Assembly (NCBI GenBank): GCA_003023195.1 | Contig: PXRX01000005.1 | Coordinates: 1 to 50,451, forward strand | Origin: Halobacteriales archaeon QS_8_69_26 | Lineage (GTDB): Archaea; Halobacteriota; Halobacteria; Halobacteriales; SW-7-71-33 | Direction: 5' to 3' | Length of the DNA: 50,451 nt | Part shown: in pieces, positions 48,626-50,451 of the stretch | Layout of the letters: each line of letters opens with the position of its first letter | Position numbering within the stretch: position 1 is the stretch's first letter | Made by a program: the position numbers and the translations under genes | Notes under the pieces: generated by a model | Seen by the model: the letters and a program-made list of their open reading frames with translations, nothing else | Told to the model about the DNA's origin: nothing | Database searches by the model: none

Positions 48626-49773
48626 CGGGAGGCACGACCGACTCCAGCATCTTCGCGGCGGCGCAACTCCGCGAGTGGCTGGAGGACGGCCTTGACGGGA
48701 AGGAGAGTCGTGCACACCCTCATGCCGGTCTGTTGGAGGACGACGATTCCCAACGCCTTCTGAACCGGCTGGCGACCCTCTACGACGCCGAGAGCCACGC
48801 GGCCCTGCCGGACGAGTTCGAGGACACCCGCCTGTTCCGCGAGGCGGTCGCCAACCAGTCCACGGTGATGCTGGCCGAGGCGGTTCGTTCCGGCAACGTG
48901 AGTCAGATGCAACACGCGGTCGGCCTCGTCAACCAGGACACCGACGCCGGCGACGGCAACGCCATCGCCCGCCTCGGGAGGACCCTAGCCCGCGAGGGGA
49001 CGATCGTGGTCATCACGGGGCCGCCGGGGTCGGGAAAGACGGCCCTGATGATCGACGCGGTGACGGCGGCGGCGACGTTCGCCAACGCGGGGATCGTCGG
49101 GAACGTGCCGGAGTGGTCACGTCAGGACGAGATGGTGCAGTCATCCCCCGAACTGCTGGATGCGATGGGGGACCGGGACGGGCAAGTTATCGGGGCGCTG
49201 GATGAGGTGGCCCGGTTCATCTCCTCGAAGGGCGGCACCAACCAGCAGGCCGATCGGTTCGCCAACGACCTGCGATGGATTCGGAAGAAAGAGGACGGGG
49301 ACCGCTACGCTAAGCAGGGGTCGGTGGCCCTCATCGCTCACACCGAGAAGGGGGCAGGCCGGGAGATCCGCCGGCTGGCCGACCAGATATGGCACAAGCC
49401 GTCGCGGGAGGACCCCGGACGCCTGGAAATAAAGGACCTCTCGGCGGACGGGAACCAGTCGGAGACGACGGCGACCTACAAGGGCGTTACCGACACTCGA
49501 GAGGACTACGACGAACACGGCATCTCACTGTTCCATGTTCCGGTCGAGGACGACGACAAGGAGGACGACCAGGACGGAAACCCGAAGCGCGAGGCCGCCG
49601 TCGAAACGGTGATCCGTGCGGTCGAGAAGTCCGGGATGGGATACGAGGATGCCGCCGAACTGGTAGACTACTCGGACTCATGGGTGGGTAATCGGGTACG
49701 CGAATGGCGGCGTGGCGAGAAGTGGAACGACCTCGTCGACGACCTGGAGCCACCGGAGGACGAGGATGAGTGA
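48622..49773 (+). CDS. VP8-like P-loop NTPase
   Basis: A 383-residue ATPase from GTG 48622. Walker A is GPPGSGKT at 133-140, with GQVIGALDEVARF a plausible Walker B and AHTEKGAGRE later. The C-terminus (about 330-375) has an HTH-like stretch (VIRAVEKSGMGYEDAAELV). In pleolipoviruses VP8 is an NTPase in or near the virion; its role there is uncertain. It overlaps the gene before it by 4 bp and the small frame after it by 8 bp. Confidence 0.85.
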   Translation: MTGGTTDSSIFAAAQLREWLEDGLDGKESRAHPHAGLLEDDDSQRLLNRLATLYDAESHAALPDEFEDTRLFREAVANQSTVMLAEAVRSGNVSQMQHAVGLVNQDTDAGDGNAIARLGRTLAREGTIVVITGPPGSGKTALMIDAVTAAATFANAGIVGNVPEWSRQDEMVQSSPELLDAMGDRDGQVIGALDEVARFISSKGGTNQQADRFANDLRWIRKKEDGDRYAKQGSVALIAHTEKGAGREIRRLADQIWHKPSREDPGRLEIKDLSADGNQSETTATYKGVTDTREDYDEHGISLFHVPVEDDDKEDDQDGNPKREAAVETVIRAVEKSGMGYEDAAELVDYSDSWVGNRVREWRRGEKWNDLVDDLEPPEDEDE

Positions 49774-49966
49774 CGCAACGGCGGCGCGACCGTCACCACC
49801 ACCAGCCACTCCCCCTCCGAGCGAGTACTTACTTACACGGTGGTCGGCTCAGGCGGGAGTCCGGTGGTGTCCCAGGCCGACCGGGTGGCCCCCGGTCGGC
49901 AATCGGCGGGGATCTCGAGCTGGCGCTGCGGAGGCGGGGATGGGATTTGACCATGACCAACAGTAG
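49766..49966 (+). CDS. Small frame overlapping NTPase and nuclease genes
   Basis: A 66-residue frame, ATG 49766 to TAG 49966, overlaps the NTPase end by 8 bp and the nuclease start by 14 bp. It is Pro/Arg-rich with no recognisable domain. Tight coupling suggests translation, but it may simply be a spacer whose ribosome traffic reaches the nuclease gene. Confidence 0.35.
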   Translation: MSDATAARPSPPPATPPPSEYLLTRWSAQAGVRWCPRPTGWPPVGNRRGSRAGAAEAGMGFDHDQQ

Positions 49967-50327
49967 TCGATACGGGAAGCTGGCCGAGCAGGAGGCCGCG
50001 AGCAGGTACGGCTTCGACGTGGTACACAATGAATGGCGGGACGGGTGCCACCAAAACGGAACGCCGGTCCAGGTGAAGGCCGCGCAGGAAAAACGGTTGA
50101 GCGGGAGCGAAGGCCGGTTCCGGCTTTGGGAGGCCGATCACCGCCGCCTGCGAGCCCGCGATGGGTGGTACGTGTTCGTCGCCTACCGGCCCCACGGAAA
50201 CGGCATCCGTGTGATCAACATGGTCCGGAAGCGCCCGAGCGACGTGCCGGTGGGCGGCTTCTACGGGAGCGGGAGGCACCCCCACGGCAACCGGCAGGCG
50301 AAGGTGGCCGTTTCGGATATCTTCTGA
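49953..50327 (+). CDS. PDDEXK-like nuclease (Hjc-like fold)
   Basis: A 124-residue protein. GKLAEQEAASRYGFDV carries the helix with the first acidic residue, then a variable strand, then PVQVKAAQ, resembling the E/QxK catalytic motif. A basic region (RRLRARDGWYVFVAYR) follows. The pattern resembles Holliday-junction-resolvase-like PDDEXK nucleases found in archaeal viruses and plasmids. The Asp that usually precedes the QVK motif is not obvious. ATG 49953 starts the conserved part; a GTG at 49770 in the same frame adds a basic stretch. Confidence 0.65.
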   Translation: MTNSSRYGKLAEQEAASRYGFDVVHNEWRDGCHQNGTPVQVKAAQEKRLSGSEGRFRLWEADHRRLRARDGWYVFVAYRPHGNGIRVINMVRKRPSDVPVGGFYGSGRHPHGNRQAKVAVSDIF

Positions 50328-50379
50328 CCTGTCCGTTCCTCTCCCCCCGTCCGTCAGAGGGCAGGATAAGTATGAATAA

Positions 50380-50429
50380 CGGCCGCTCGCGTTCGCTCGC
50401 GGCCGAAAACGGGGTCCCTACGGGACCCC
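50380..50429. terminator. Two strong hairpins after the nuclease gene
   Basis: CGGCCGC...GCGGCCG (50380-50405) and GGGGTCCC-TAC-GGGACCCC (50411-50429) follow the operon. They may end its transcript or form part of a repeat. An open frame from ATG 50373 passes through both to the window edge (NNGRSRSLAAENGVPTG), preceded by a GATAAGTATG box. I do not call it a gene. Confidence 0.45.
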
Positions 50430-50451
50430 TGCCGCCTCTCGGCCGGGCGCG

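Larger units (their letters stand above)
41766..50451. mobile_element. Integrated betapleolipovirus-like provirus (right end beyond the window)
   Basis: The stretch begins at the tRNA-like core and continues to the window edge. It holds a tyrosine integrase, a control region with repeated operators, and a coupled operon whose order and topology match pleolipovirus structural genes: four-TM VP3-like protein, signal-peptide/C-terminal-anchor spike, two further membrane proteins and a P-loop NTPase. Base composition varies, with AT-rich control regions. No replication protein was seen; it may lie to the right. A pleolipovirus-derived plasmid is an alternative reading. Confidence 0.75.

Overview
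The window reads as a haloarchaeal (class Halobacteria) chromosome. Base composition is very GC-rich and third-position GC is extreme. Predicted proteins are Asp/Glu-rich, several genes look leaderless (TATA-like box about 25-28 nt before the start codon), and many products belong to families typical of haloarchaea. I saw no complete tRNA, rRNA, CRISPR array or intact transposase gene.

Left and centre (about 0.4-30 kb) are mainly ordinary chromosome. They hold a zinc-type alcohol dehydrogenase, a stand-alone Lrp ligand-binding domain, Mrp/ApbC P-loop ATPase, an Eis-like acetyltransferase, an AstE/AspA-like protein, threonine synthase, a Nudix hydrolase, an MTH1187-type thiamine-binding protein, Mch, a GTPBP1-like GTPase and a BtpA-family protein. 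Further right come an alpha/beta esterase, an iron-type alcohol dehydrogenase, a PAS histidine kinase, a CPBP-type membrane protein, an aminotransferase, NikR, a phosphodiesterase, an amidohydrolase, DoxX, an HxlR regulator, a dCTP deaminase/dUTPase-like protein and a serpin lipoprotein. Decay and repeats punctuate this part: a zinc-ribbon gene cut by an amber codon at the left edge, a lipase-maturation-factor remnant, two tandem-repeat blocks (38 bp and 32 bp units), and two inverted copies of a dispersed repeat (about 21.5 and 29.9 kb).

About 30-34.4 kb is an accessory, decaying stretch. It carries an MBL-fold hydrolase, an unknown membrane-tailed protein, a strong inverted repeat, and a broken iron-type ABC transporter. 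The permease has a frameshift and an internal deletion, and the ATPase is cut before its Walker A motif; a perfect DtxR/Idr-type iron operator still sits at the permease start. From 34.6 to 39.2 kb lies a molybdenum-hydroxylase maturation set (MoxR/CoxD, CoxE-like VWA, XdhC/CoxI, MOSC) without its structural subunits, followed by acetyl-CoA synthetase.

From 41.77 kb to the right edge is an integrated element that I interpret as a betapleolipovirus-like provirus. It starts at a 15-bp sequence that looks like the 3' end of a haloarchaeal tRNA-Ala (putative att) just beyond the integrase stop. Next come a control region with two paralogous divergent mini-proteins flanking three copies of a TATAGTTCTAT operator, a zinc-ribbon protein, a transglutaminase-like lipoprotein and an AbrB-like protein. 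A tightly coupled operon follows, in pleolipovirus order: four-TM VP3-like protein, DUF378-like protein, 40-aa TM peptide, glycosylation-rich spike-like protein, two membrane proteins (ORF6/ORF7-like), a VP8-like NTPase and a PDDEXK-like nuclease. The far attachment site and any replication gene would lie beyond position 50451.
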